A model generated the notes under the pieces. The model saw only the letters and a list, made by a program, of their open reading frames with translations. It ran no database searches and had not been told where the DNA came from. The translations under genes were made by a program, and so were the position numbers. Positions 23,065 through 33,642 of a stretch of DNA of 64,000 nucleotides are shown piece after piece (position 1 is the first letter of the stretch; each line of letters begins with the position of its first letter). Source of the DNA: Toxonevra muliebris (lineage: Eukaryota; Arthropoda; Insecta; Diptera; Pallopteridae); contig OY829326.1 in NCBI GenBank assembly GCA_963691655.1, positions 113,371,388 through 113,435,387 of the forward strand, given 5' to 3'.

Positions 23065-24324
23065 CGACCTTGAACAAAAAGCTCCCGGAATAACCACCGT
23101 GTGGCGCTTCCATCGTTCCGATTTGAGTTCTGTTTTTTTTTTTGTTAAGTTGGTACATCTGTTGTTGATATTCCCTCTAAATCTTAGCCTCATAGCTTGA
23201 CGTTTGCAAAAGTGTGTGTGTTGGCGATTTTTTACAATTTTTAAATGGATTTAAATTTGCAATAACGAACTTGTATTAAATTTTGCGTAAAAAACGGATT
23301 TAATGATGCGCGAACGTCGGAAATGTTGAAAAAATGTTTCGGCAACGATTCTCTAAAGAAAACGGTCGTTTACCAGTGGCACGAGCTGTTCAAAAGTGGT
23401 CGTGAGTCAATCGAAGATGATGAACGCAGTGGCAGACTATCGACATCGAAAACCGACGAAAACATTGATAAAGTAAAAGAAATTTTGGTCAATAACCGCA
23501 AATAAACCATTAGAGAGATAGCGGAGGACTTGAACATTGCCTATGGATCCGTCCAAGACATTTTGGTTAATGATTTGGGTTTCCGTCGTGTAGCAGAAAA
23601 GTTGGTGTCAAAAGACTTTAATTTCATGCAAAAAAGAGACCGTGTTGACGTCGCAAAAGCCATAATTTGCGAGGCTGAATCGAGACGTGGGTTTATGAGT
23701 ACGGCACGCAATCCAGACATCAGGCAAGTGAATGGCGTTCAGCAAATGAGCCGAGACAAAAAAAAAAACGTCGTTTTCAGTCAAAAAAGAAGGCAATGCT
23801 TACGGTTTTCACGGTGTAGTGCATCATGAATTTTTACCAGAAGGCCAGACAGTAAACATAGAGTATTATTCGGGAGTTATAAGACGTTTGCGTGAAGTAA
23901 TTCGCCGAAAGAGACAAGAATTGTGAAGAGAAAACTCGTGGATTTTGCACCATGATAACGCACCGTCGCACTGAGCCATCATTATTCGTAATTTTTTGAC
24001 GAAAAATGCAACAAATACCATTCAACAGCCACCGAATTCACCTGATTTGGCTTCCTGTGACTTCTTTCTGTTCAATCGAGTTAAAAAACCATTACGGGGA
24101 ACGCGTTTCAGCAGCCGAGAGGAAGTAATGGTAAAATCGCAGGAAGCACTGATGGACATACCGAAAACCGAATATAAAAAATGTTTCGAGGATTGGATCA
24201 AGCGCTGGCATAAATGTGTTGCAGTCGATGGGGATTACTTTGAAGGGGACAATATAGATTTAGATGAATAAACTTGTATTTTTCATTTTCTGAATAAATT
24301 CCGGGAACTTTTTGATCAAGGTGG
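23065..24324 (+). mobile_element. mariner element, second lineage (DD34D)
   Basis: A 1260-bp element bounded by inverted repeats of about 27 bp (cgaccttgaacaaaaag, then ctcccggaat) and flanking TA at 23063-23064 and 24325-24326. It is about full length, and its transposase is clearly a different lineage from copies A-C. Confidence 0.9.
23245..24271 (+). pseudogene. mariner transposase (second lineage), inactivated
   Basis: The reading starts at MDLNLQ at 23245, where codon 7 is already a stop. The N-terminal DNA-binding region follows, with WHELFKSGRESIEDDERSG near 23380 and a stop at 23503. Then comes the second HTH (REIAEDLNIAYGSVQDILV). A deletion and frameshift near 23690 remove the first catalytic block. 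The frame later recovers at GFHGVVHHEFLPEGQTVN near 23810, the second catalytic block ILHHDNAPSH near 23950, and PNSPDLASCDFF near 24030, with 34 residues between the two Asp. It ends GDYFEGDNIDLDE before the stop at 24269. The first Asp is lost and at least four stops or shifts are present. Confidence 0.9.
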
Positions 24325-25200
24325 TATGTAGTCTTTAAAATTAAATACGTGAAATGAAGTAAACATTAATTCAAATCCCTCAAGAATATTTTTTTTAAAT
24401 TTTATCCCCTTGTCCTTTGACTTTCTATCAAAGGAATAGTTAAATTAAGCTCACGCCATTACGAAAAGAAAAAATAAAAGCTAACAAAATAAATAGATAG
24501 AATTACAAAAACAAAAAATAAAAACCCAAAATTTAGAAATTGGATATGGTATTTCAAATAAGAAAACAAAACTGCAATCAATTTGTTATTTATTATTATG
24601 CCAACAATAAATATTTCGAATTACTTCCTTAAAAGCCTATTACATATATCTATACCAAATAGTAAAGTTAATTTTTAAGAAATAGCTAAAATTCTACGAC
24701 TACTACGGCTACATAAAATTGAAAAAGTGATAATGTACGTGATAAAAATATAAAATGCAAAACAGAAAAATACAAAAAAAAAAAAATATATGTAAAGGAC
24801 ATTTCAATTGGAATTCATGCTTTAGCTTTACTTTTTCTTTATCTCTTATCAATAAACACCACTCATTCCTAAAGGCTTCATTTCTCTTTTCTTCTTCTTT
24901 TCACGACATTGAAGCTGTAATATTGTGATAAAATGTATATTCATTTATCATTATATTGCTTTTTTCCACATTTGTATTATTTTTTTTTTTTTTGAAAGAC
25001 AAAAAATTGTTGTATTGAAGTGTGTGGATTATTGTTATTTTATCTTCAATTCATATTGTTGTAATTACTCATATAAACTGCTCGAGAAAAACGATTTCCA
25101 ATCAATTTTGGTTTCATTTTTACAGTGATTTTTTTATTGTAGGTCTGAAATATTATGTTATTATTTTATTAGTTAAATATTATTTCTTAAGTAGTAATTA
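24325..25200. other. AT-rich non-coding DNA
   Basis: No gene or element is recognised; only A/T homopolymers are prominent (24775-24787 and 24980-24993). Confidence 0.55.
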
Positions 25201-25433
25201 AATTAAACCTACGCCTAAAAGTATGCTATTCTATATGCTGTGAAATATACTTATTACCGTTATGCTAAGAACTTACACTTATTTGGTACAGCGTTATCCG
25301 TATCAATATTTTAATTAATATTAAATTAAACCTACGCCTAAAAGTATGCTATTCTATATGCTTTGAAATATACTTATAACCGTTACGCTAAGAACTTACA
25401 CTTATTTGGTACAGTGTTATCCGTATCAATATT
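25201..25433 (+). repeat. Tandem duplication, 123-bp unit, two copies
   Basis: The unit beginning aattaaacctacgcctaaaa at 25201 is repeated from 25324, with about five substitutions over the 110 bp compared. The high similarity indicates a fairly recent local duplication. No coding potential or known element is seen in it. Confidence 0.9.
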
Positions 25434-26416
25434 TTCATTCTCAAAATCAATTTCATTTCTAACAAATCGAATGAGTTCCTAGAAGTCTACGAAATTCCTT
25501 GTAAAAAAACCTTTAGCTTTACAAACAATTTACTTGCACTTGGAAAATTTGGCAAATTTTTCCTTTAAGTTTCCAAATGAATAAAGTTTGTATACAATAA
25601 TTTCAATTCAATAGAAATACCTTCCTGTGCATATTTTCTAACTATTTTCTCACTATATCTAATACTCTATTTAATATTTATAGATTCATTGAAAGCTATT
25701 TTTTGACTAAAATAATTTTTCGAAGTTTATTTTAAAGTTGACTCAAAGTCACAAATGTTTTTAAATGATCAAAAGATTTATATATATGCTTTTTCAGCAA
25801 TTAGAGAAATTCGTTGCTACCAATAAACTAATATCTAAAGAGTTATTACATGTGCACATATGAAGCAATCAACTTTTGATCAAAGAAATATTTTCATAAA
25901 TTTTTTCTTAATATTTATGAAAAGGAAATCTCTTTGCAATATACGAAGAAAATTTTAATAAATGAATTTTTCTGTTGCAACTTTGCAACGAAATGTAGCC
26001 AACAATGTTTACTGCAATATACATACTTTTATACATTTTATACATTTATATATATGTATGTATGTATGTATTCGTTTGCCCAGTGGAATCATTTTGTAAC
26101 ATTTCTTCAAAACAAAAAAGATCAACTGAGAAATTCAGAATGAATGCTTCTTTGGAGGTTTAAATAGCGTAAGTAAAATTATTTTCAAAAGAGTTGGTAC
26201 TTCTAACTAATTATCTCCAGAGAGAAAAGAACCCGCGCTATATTTTCAGTTGACCAATAGCAGTTGTCAGTTTCCATTAAGTGAGAGTGAAATTCTCACA
26301 AAATAATAAACACACTTATTTTCGTTAGTTTCTGAAGAATCAGGCGAGAATGGGTAAATTGAAAAGAAGTATAATTTTCTCTACTTCTTTTTGCCTATAA
26401 ACTAAAAAACGTGTAA
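25434..26416. other. AT-rich non-coding DNA
   Basis: No gene is seen. A (TATG)n-like run lies at 26050-26071. Confidence 0.55.
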
Positions 26417-26911
26417 GTCTCCTTTTCCACACGGCAAGCTTTCTTGTCAGCCGGTTTCCAATTCTCTTTTGAACTTGCCACTCGCTTTTCCACACAGCAA
26501 GATTTCTTGGGCAATTCTGCTTTTAAAAACATTTTATTTACATTTTATTAAATAAAAATAAATAAATGAAAAGCCAAATTAGCTTATTGAATAAAAATAA
26601 ATGGATTAATAGAGGAAAAGTGAAATTTTAAATGAAAACTGTTTATTTTTTTCCAATAAGAAACCAAAATCAATGCGCATCCAACTTAAAATGACAAATA
26701 AGAATAAAGAGAAATATCAAAGAACGAACAGCACAAAAGAAAACTTGCCGGTACGAGCAAGTCTGTACTCGTCTCCTCTCGTCTTTCCTCTCTTGCCTAC
26801 AAACTCGACTTGCCGACAAGAAAACTTGCCGGTACGAGCAAGTCTGTACTCGTCTCCTCTCGTTTTTCCTCTCTTGCCTATAAACTCGACTTGCCGTGTG
26901 GAAAAAGGGAC
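26417..26911. mobile_element. TAA-flanked MITE (PIF/Harbinger-like)
   Basis: The ends gtctccttttccacacgg and, in reverse complement, gtccctttttccacacgg (continuing caag) are flanked by TAA at 26414-26416 and 26912-26914. A TAA target with short inverted repeats is typical of PIF/Harbinger MITEs. The 495-bp element contains an 81-bp tandem duplication. A diverged relative lies at 62998-63150. Confidence 0.8.
26739..26897 (+). repeat. 81-bp tandem duplication inside the MITE
   Basis: gaaaacttgccggtacgagc starts at 26739 and again at 26820, with two differences. The period is a multiple of three, so the open frame 26673-26939 shows a repeated peptide, but this is a consequence of the duplication and not evidence of coding. 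Confidence 0.9.
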
Positions 26912-27201
26912 TAACTCTTATGCTCTTTTAGAAGATTAGTTTAACAAGCATCTTTTCGTTTCACTCTCTCTTCGCTATACTAGGCAATCGTATCATGTCG
27001 AATCCGTTCAAGAATTAATTTTTGAATTGGTTTTGAATTGATGTGGTTTCCATAATAGGCAGCGGAGAATTCGAAAAGGAAAACAGCCAGGCTAGTCAGA
27101 CAGATCTGTGATTGGTTATAAAACTGTTTTTACGTTATTTCATGCTGATTATACCTAAGTGATGAAAAAATGTTATTCGAGAGATAGGAACCATGAAAAT
27201 A

Positions 27202-28082
27202 TTAGGTGTACAACTTTGCTTCCGCCGTTTTCCAATAGATGGCCGCATCAGTGAGGGCTGGTCGAAATACGTACACCAAAGTTATCATAAAGTGAGTTTG
27301 GACATCTGTTGATGTATCGACATCGCCACATTAGTGAAAGTTGTTTGCGTTTTTAGATTATTCTCGATTCAAAATTTCTATTTTCGAACCAATCCTCGTA
27401 ATTTACGGGAAGTTTTGATATTCTGATTCCATTTGAAAAAAAAAAACTGCATCTGGGGCTCATCGAATTCTTTCAAATTCTCACAGTGAAGCTGTTCTGA
27501 GTGAAAGAACATACCATGCCTCCACGTTGACCGTCAAACCGAATATTCACGACGCCAAGTTTATGCTATGTGTTTGGTGGGGGACCAGCTCTGTGTGATA
27601 TACTACGAGCTACTGAAACCGAGTGAAACCATCAGAGCAGATCGGTACTGAATGCAATTTATGCGTTCGTGTCCAAATACCAAGAGAGACCCTACAAAGT
27701 CATCCTCCAGCATGACAATGCTCAGCCACACATCGCAAAAGTGATCATGACATACTTGGAAACTCTGAAATGAGAGGTCTTTCCCCACCCGCCGGACTCG
27801 CCAGACGTCGCTTCTTCCGACTACTATCTGTTTCGTTCGATGGCGCACGGCCTGGCGGATCAGCTTTTTCGTTCATACGAGGAAGTCGAAAAATGGATCC
27901 AATCATGGATGGCGTTGAAAGACGTCTCCTTTTTGCGAGATGGGATCCGCAAATTGCCGGAGAGATGGGCGAAAGTTATCGCTACTAACGGACAATACTT
28001 TGAATAATACATGTGTTAGTACTTTTTGACAATAACGCTTTTAATTCCACAAAAAAAAGCGGAGGCACTGTTGTACATCTAA
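27202..28082 (+). mobile_element. Internally deleted mariner element
   Basis: Terminal inverted repeats start ttaggtgtacaactttgc on the left and ttagatgtacaacagtgc in reverse complement on the right. They are flanked by TA at 27200-27201 and 28083-28084. The element is 881 bp instead of about 1.28 kb. It is a different lineage from copies A-C but related to the mauritiana group. Confidence 0.9.
27395..28007 (+). pseudogene. mariner transposase with central deletion
   Basis: The N-terminal FHLKK motif near 27430 is followed by about 30 residues of the HTH region. The sequence then jumps near 27515 to TVKPNIHDAKFMLCVWW, so about 150 residues, including the first catalytic Asp, are missing. Downstream the frame is recoverable: YYELLKPSETI near 27605, VILQHDNAQPH near 27705 with the second Asp, PDVASSDYYLF near 27800 with the third, and LPERWAKVIATNGQYFE before the stop at 28005-28007. 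Frameshifts and stops interrupt it. It could only move with transposase from another copy. Confidence 0.9.
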
Positions 28083-28350
28083 TATCAGAAATATTCTATA
28101 TAATATATGTATATATACACTCATAATCACATCCCGCTTACCGTTATTATCTCATGCTCTCATAAAAGAGTTCAATAACTGAGAGTATGTATGTTAGCTC
28201 TCGCGAATAATTCCGCCATTTGAAGACGAAATAAAATAAGAGAGAAGAGCAAAGAGCAAGTACTTAAGTGTCTCTATTCCTGAGTGCACCAGTTTTCTTT
28301 TAAACTATTACTGCCACTGCATCCTCTTGAAACACTAGTCTTCCCACTGG

Positions 28351-28382
<32 letters not shown>

Positions 28383-29612
28383 ATATACATCTATATAAAA
28401 TGCGCAGCTTATCAAAAACTAATTGGAAATGTTTCTGCAATAAACAAAGTTCAAAAAACTTGTGGTGGTTATATACATATTTCGAATATCTATAAAATCT
28501 ATAGCAGTGCAAGGTATTTTCAATTATAGACAGAAAAGTTTTTATTTGCGGTTAGTTTTGAAATTGAGTTGAGTTTTAGAACAAAAGACAAAACAAAAAC
28601 CAAACTCCTTACACAAGCAATTGCAAGCAATCATAAAGAGCCAATATTCTTATGCTTTCTGTTTTGTTGTTTTCGCTACTCAGAAGCAGAAATTGTTTTG
28701 TATTTTTGCTGCTATGCGTCACTCAAAGATTGAAATCGTAAAAGCAATAACTCAATATCAAAAAAGTTGTTGCAATCTCTTACATTGTTGCAGCAGCAAC
28801 AACAACAACTTCAAATACTCAAGAAACAGCATTGACCGCATTCACTTCACTCAACCATAATGAAAACGAATCATAGTTGAAGGAAGTGGAGGATAAAATA
28901 AAAGTAAGTGAGAGTAAGAGTGAGGGTGTTTTCTATGCTACTTCGAACGCTCTATACAATTGGGTCAAATATTTGTCAACAACAGACATCCTGCAATAAC
29001 AATAGCATTGACAATAACATGATTTCTCTACAGTTGTTGTAAATATCAAATAGACATAAATAAATAAATAAATAAATAAAAGCAAGAATTTTTAACAATT
29101 TCCAAATGCAACGTCATCGTCGCAGTCATAGTCGTTCTTAAGTCCTTTGGAAATTCTTACACGAAAAGGAAAATATGTCTTTCTATGTACTGTACCACGC
29201 CCACAACTTTCACACAAATTGGCATTAATAACACTTGCTTACTTATTCTGAATGCATGTATTTTATGTAGCTATGTTCCGAGTCTCTCTCTCTCTCTCTT
29301 TCACTGTTATTGTTGTTTTGTTGAACACACATACTTACATACATATTTCTTTCTCACGAGGTGTCTGCAAAATGTTTTCTCTCGTTGTACTATTCAGTTC
29401 ATGTTTTTCAAATTGTGTCACGTTCACGTTTTGCAACTACAACTATACAGCATGAGAAAATTTCTTTGTTCAATTTTCTTTGCTGCTTCTGTAATTTGTC
29501 TTCGTTTTTTTTTTTTTTGCTTCTTCGTTTACTCCTTTTTACTTATGCTTCCTTCGTCCTTAATATGAATACAAATCTAATGAATAGTATTTACCCGACT
29601 ACACACTTTTAA
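28083..29612. other. AT-rich non-coding DNA with microsatellites
   Basis: No gene is seen. It holds (AC)n at 28352-28380, (AAAT)n at 29057-29080, (CT)n near 29283-29300 and poly-T tracts. The 127-codon frame at 29185-29568 is Phe/Cys/Leu-rich in simple sequence and is not accepted. Confidence 0.55.
28352..28380. repeat. (AC)n microsatellite
   Basis: About 14 uninterrupted CA units. Confidence 0.95.
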
Positions 29613-30869
29613 CAGTGACGGATACAGGAAGCATTTTTTTGGGGGGGAGGGGGTGGAAGGGGGGAGGGGGAAATAAAAAATAAAAATTCTCCATATGAAC
29701 CAAAACGCAAAAACTCGGGCTGGATAGTTTTTTTTTCTCGTTCATGATCGTTTTTTTTTTTTTTTTGCTTATTCATAAACTTTATTTCGATGACTAACAA
29801 TCTCAAAGGTATGGCCATGTGAAAACTTACTGGTACGTTACGCTCTTTGGGGAAACCCTGTTCTTGTAGCAAAGCGTTTCACAATTTCGCTGATTCCTAC
29901 TCTGTATTTAAATTTTCTCTTTCCCATCTGGGATTTTCTTTATATCGAGCCGAAACCTATAATTTTGTTTTTTTTTTTGTGGATTCAATTCACTACCTTA
30001 GAATAGAACCCGCTGAACTGGTACTTGAGTCACGTGTTTAAGAAAGAACTAAATCACCGAAATGGTCCATTTTATTAGAACAATCCATTTGGACATTTTT
30101 TAAGAATTTAACCCCATCTGGAAATCGAACCTGAGGCAGATGAAACTTCAGTCAAGCACTCATCTACGAAGTAATCATTGTTGAACATCGTCGAGCTGTT
30201 TCTGAACTAGATTAGTAGCTTCTGTAGGAGATTAACTTGACGCTAAAATGGCAGTATCGTCTGGTTTAGTAGCTATAGTAACTCCATTAGTTTCAGGCAA
30301 GTCGCAGGTAAAAATCGAATAAAGAGCAGGACCCAGAACACTGCCCTGTGGCTATTGTTTCATCATTAACTATGACATAGAATGATTGGACTTTAAGACC
30401 AAATAAAATAGAGCTGGAAGTAAATTTTTTAATTTGGATAACAGCACTTGATGCCAAACTTTGTCGAACGCTTGTTGAATGTTCAAAAATATGGCAGAGC
30501 AATATTTCTTGCATTCCAGAAAGTCAGTGACAATATTCACTATGCGATGATATTGCTCAGGAGTACCATGCTTATGACGAAACCCATATTGGTGATCCCG
30601 AACTATATTCTTATTTTCTTGTATTATAAGCAATCTATTACTTCGAATATTTTCGAGAATATTGCCATATACATATAGGCCTATATGAAGGCACTGAGTT
30701 TTCAGGTTTTTTTTTGGTTTAGGTATCATTATTATTTTAGCACATTTCCATAGAGAAGGAAAGTGGTTTAATGAGCAAGATTATTCATTATTCTTATAAT
30801 TGAAAGTAAATTGTAATAACTAAAAACAACAACAAAGGAATTTCCCCCTCCCCCATGTATCTGCCCCTG
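29613..30869. mobile_element. CAG-end DNA element containing a LINE fragment
   Basis: The left end cagtgacggatacagg with a following G-run (29639-29670) faces the right end, whose reverse complement is caggggcagatacatggg. The flanks share cttttaa at 29606-29612 and 30870-30876 (7 bp). The ends resemble hAT-like termini with G-rich subterminal sequence. A Jockey-type reverse-transcriptase fragment lies inside, probably a later insertion. Confidence 0.7.
30100..30740 (-). pseudogene. Jockey-type LINE reverse transcriptase fragment
   Basis: The minus strand reads HQYGFRHKHGTPEQYHRIVN near 30590, then a block near 30490 with AFDKVWHQ (the palm A motif). This is followed, after frameshifts, by PQGSVLGPALYSIFTCDLPE near 30330 and TNGVTIATKPDDTAILAS near 30270. 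The catalytic YADD box is altered to KPDD. The order and motifs fit the Jockey clade. It is truncated at both ends and broken by several stops. Confidence 0.85.
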
Positions 30870-31370
30870 CTTTTAAGTTCTTTTCGAAGAGAGTTTAACT
30901 TTAACTTGTATAGAAGTTTGCAGTCTCTCTGTGAAAATAAGTACAAGTACTTTGTTCTTTGTCCTTTTTTTTCAGAAGGAAGTTTATAATCAAAAGAGTA
31001 TTTTCGTTTATAATAACTTTGCTTTTTGTTTTATTTTATTTTATTTTGTTTTCCTTTTGTCTTCCTGGATATAACATTTAAATATTTATTTATACATTAA
31101 ATATTCAAATTTAATTCTATGTATTTTTGTTTCTCACCAAGTAGAATATATAACTCACATTGATTGCCATACTGGCACTAAAAACGCTCTAAAATATTTA
31201 ATTTAATTTAATTAATTTAAAGTTTTAGCACTCTTTAAGCTTAAAGACGCTTAAAATTAAAGATATTTTGCACGCGGTTTATTGACGCATGGCATTTGAA
31301 GTTGGAATTTGCCAAATTTTTGATAGTGTTATTGCATGCTCTCTTGAAACTTGAGCACATTCGCTCTCTT
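30870..31370. other. AT-rich non-coding DNA
   Basis: No gene or element is recognised. TTTTA repeats lie near 31028-31048. Confidence 0.5.
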
Positions 31371-32010
31371 CAGTGTTGCCAGAACGACGATTTTATCGTC
31401 ATTTTGACGATTTTTTGGCCCAATGACGATTTGACGATTTTTGTTGAAAAATGACGATTTTCTAGATAAAAAAACAACTCCAAAAAACTTTTTTAAAACT
31501 TTTTTAAAATCTCAACAAAAAAAAACTTGAACCCCAAAAATCTTCTCAATAATAAATCTAAATAAATCTAAAAAACTATATAGAAAGTTGTTGAAATAGC
31601 AACTATATTATGAAGAAAAAAAACGTGATTCTATTTTTTTGAGCTCCATATCACTAAGTGTGACAAAAGTAAGTTTTCAAAAACTTTAATATTCAAAATG
31701 GCGCCATTTTACTCCAGCAATTTTAGTGAATTGGTCTTCAATAATGGAAAGAAGATTTCTACACCGACCTTCCCCAAAATATTTTTTACTAATTTTCTTC
31801 ATCCGCAACACTGTGAGAAGTACGTCCTAAAATGATCAATCGCAATCTGCTCCATTTAATGACAAGTCAGGGCTTAGAGTTGAAGGTGCGCTGGATTAAA
31901 CCAAAGCACTCAATCTCAAAGACCATTGTACTATATCCAAGATAGAGCCAGTAGAAAAGAGAAGAAAGACAGGAAAGATATGTGAGGGGATAAATGGGAA
32001 GAAGAAAGCT

Positions 32011-32241
32011 CTAGGGTCTCTCAAACTCGAACTTCTTTGTTTCACTGATGAATTTTAGAAATTCAGGAAGAGGAAGAGTGTGGACATAATTCATACTCAA
32101 GACATCACTACCCAACAGCCCTAATCTGATACTCGCGAACGCCAGACAACAACTAAGACAATGTTCCGTTGTATCGTCGTCCTCAAGATATTACTACTGC
32201 CAGATTTTCTCTTCAGGAACTGGAACACCTCTTAAAGGAAT
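32011..32241 (-). pseudogene. LINE ORF2 C-terminal fragment inside the hAT element
   Basis: The minus strand reads EDDDTTEHCLSCCLAFASIR, then LGLLGSDV and PLPEFLKFI, with a stop at 32011-32013. This matches the zinc-finger-like end of LINE ORF2 proteins (TVEHLL-C-CPAF pattern). Two stops precede it and it is 5'-truncated near 32241. Probable 3' UTR continues to about 31830. It interrupts the hAT element and is therefore younger than it. Confidence 0.75.
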
Positions 32242-32445
32242 GAAGACTAGGTATATCTGTGTTGAACTTGATTTCCAGTGATACAATTTCGATTATGCTT
32301 TCCATGCATAAATATTTTAAGGTGTTAATAATATTGATTTCAGAGAAAAAACAATATTTTTGGAAAGTAAAGATATTTACCTTGGCATTAACGCCAAAGA
32401 CAAATTAAAATTAAATATCCTTGTAAGCATCATAAATCTCATAAC

Positions 32446-32985
32446 ATGAGTAAACTTGTCAAAATTTATATGAAATTTGACAGTGTGTTTCCGCGGTTTA
32501 CAAGGCTTTTGCACGTTTTGATGAAGACTCTTAATGGTTGCATTCAGAAGACTCACCAGAGGCTCAACATTTTGAGAGTAAATTCGCTTCTGCTACGTAT
32601 ATACATTTTGTGTCTTCTGAATGGCATAATGCATCATTTGCCAAATTTTTGAGAAACAGCTGTTTTATTTTTGGAGAAACAAAAAAGTGGAAAACTTTTA
32701 ATTTTATCAAAGACCAAAATAATGAATTATTAAATACACTTATCAATTGGAAATTGAATTGAAACTGTATCTTCGGCAGACATCATGTATATACTGACTT
32801 TAGGGATATCGTAGGATATGTAGATTTTGAGACAATTTTTGATAATGTGAATGAAATTGCAGCTGAAGAAAGCTTTAGAAAGCTATTTCCAACCTAAAAC
32901 GTGCATTTCCATTGTCAAATTTTGCTTTAAAATTTATGTGTTTACCCAACTCGTCCACAAATGTTGAAAGAATATTAAACGAATA
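32446..32985 (+). pseudogene. hAT transposase remnant
   Basis: Short open frames on the plus strand contain only weakly recognisable sequence until near 32930. There LKFMCLPNSSTNVERI matches the hAT C-terminal dimerisation motif (LP.S...ERVFS). Stops and frameshifts are frequent. The N-terminal zinc finger and most of the catalytic core are missing or unreadable. Position and orientation fit the surrounding hAT termini. Confidence 0.65.
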
Positions 32986-33009
32986 AGACTCTTGAAGGGA
33001 TATTATAAT

Positions 33010-33497
33010 CACGGTTGCCACTTTGGTACAATTCTACCAAAACTGGTAATTTTTTTTCCATTTTTTTGCGCTTGGTACATTGGTACATGTTTTCAAAATT
33101 TGGTACATTCTGTGGGCAAAGTTAGCTTTTATAGTAATCAAAAATTGTAAACATATTTTCGAAATACTTTGGAAATTAGAAAATTATTCAGAATTAGCAA
33201 GAAGTTGTATTAAAAATGGAGTAGACGAAATGTTGTTTGAAGAATCAACTAAATTTATATTCCTTATTACTCAGCGGCTGCTGAAAGAAAATTTGTTGAC
33301 TTGAGTCCAATAAAAAAACAAATTAAGGAATAAATTTGAATTCAATACTCTTAATAATATAATGCTATAAAATAAACTGGCAAAAAGCTTTTAAAAAAGT
33401 TATTTATTCTATATAAAAATTTGGTACATTTTTTCCCCATTTGGAACATTTTTTTGTAAATATTGGTGCAAAATAAAATGAGTAAGTGGCAACCGTG
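33010..33497. mobile_element. Nested hAT-like MITE
   Basis: The ends cacggttgccact are inverted at both sides. The flanking 8-mers ATTATAAT (33002-33009) and GTTATAAT (33498-33505) differ at one base. Subterminal tttggtaca motifs occur near both ends (33023, 33081, 33099, 33421). The 488-bp element lies inside the older hAT transposon and encodes nothing. Confidence 0.85.
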
Positions 33498-33642
33498 GTT
33501 ATAATATAAATGAATGCAAACATATTTAAAGTAAACAAATTTAAGTTTTTCTCTCATGACGATTTTTTTTATGAAAATTACGATTTTTTCTTACAATTTT
33601 GACGATTTTTGAAGTGAAGTTTCTGGCAACACTGGCTCTCTT

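Larger units (their letters stand above)
31371..33634 (+). mobile_element. hAT transposon (2.26 kb) with two internal insertions
   Basis: Terminal inverted repeats cagtgttgccagaa are perfect at both ends, and the target duplication GCTCTCTT is perfect at 31363-31370 and 33635-33642. Subterminal sequence is filled with atgacgattt motifs (left 31392-31460, right 33556-33612). Its interior contains a decayed hAT transposase, a LINE 3' fragment in reverse orientation, and a nested 488-bp hAT-like MITE. Confidence 0.93.

Noticed and set aside
26673..26939. Protein with 27-residue repeats
   Set aside because: The repeat arises from an 81-bp duplication inside a MITE; no family match and it crosses the element's terminal repeat.
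29185..29568. 127-codon open frame
   Set aside because: Low-complexity Phe/Leu/Cys content in a T-rich tract; overlapping frames are equally open.
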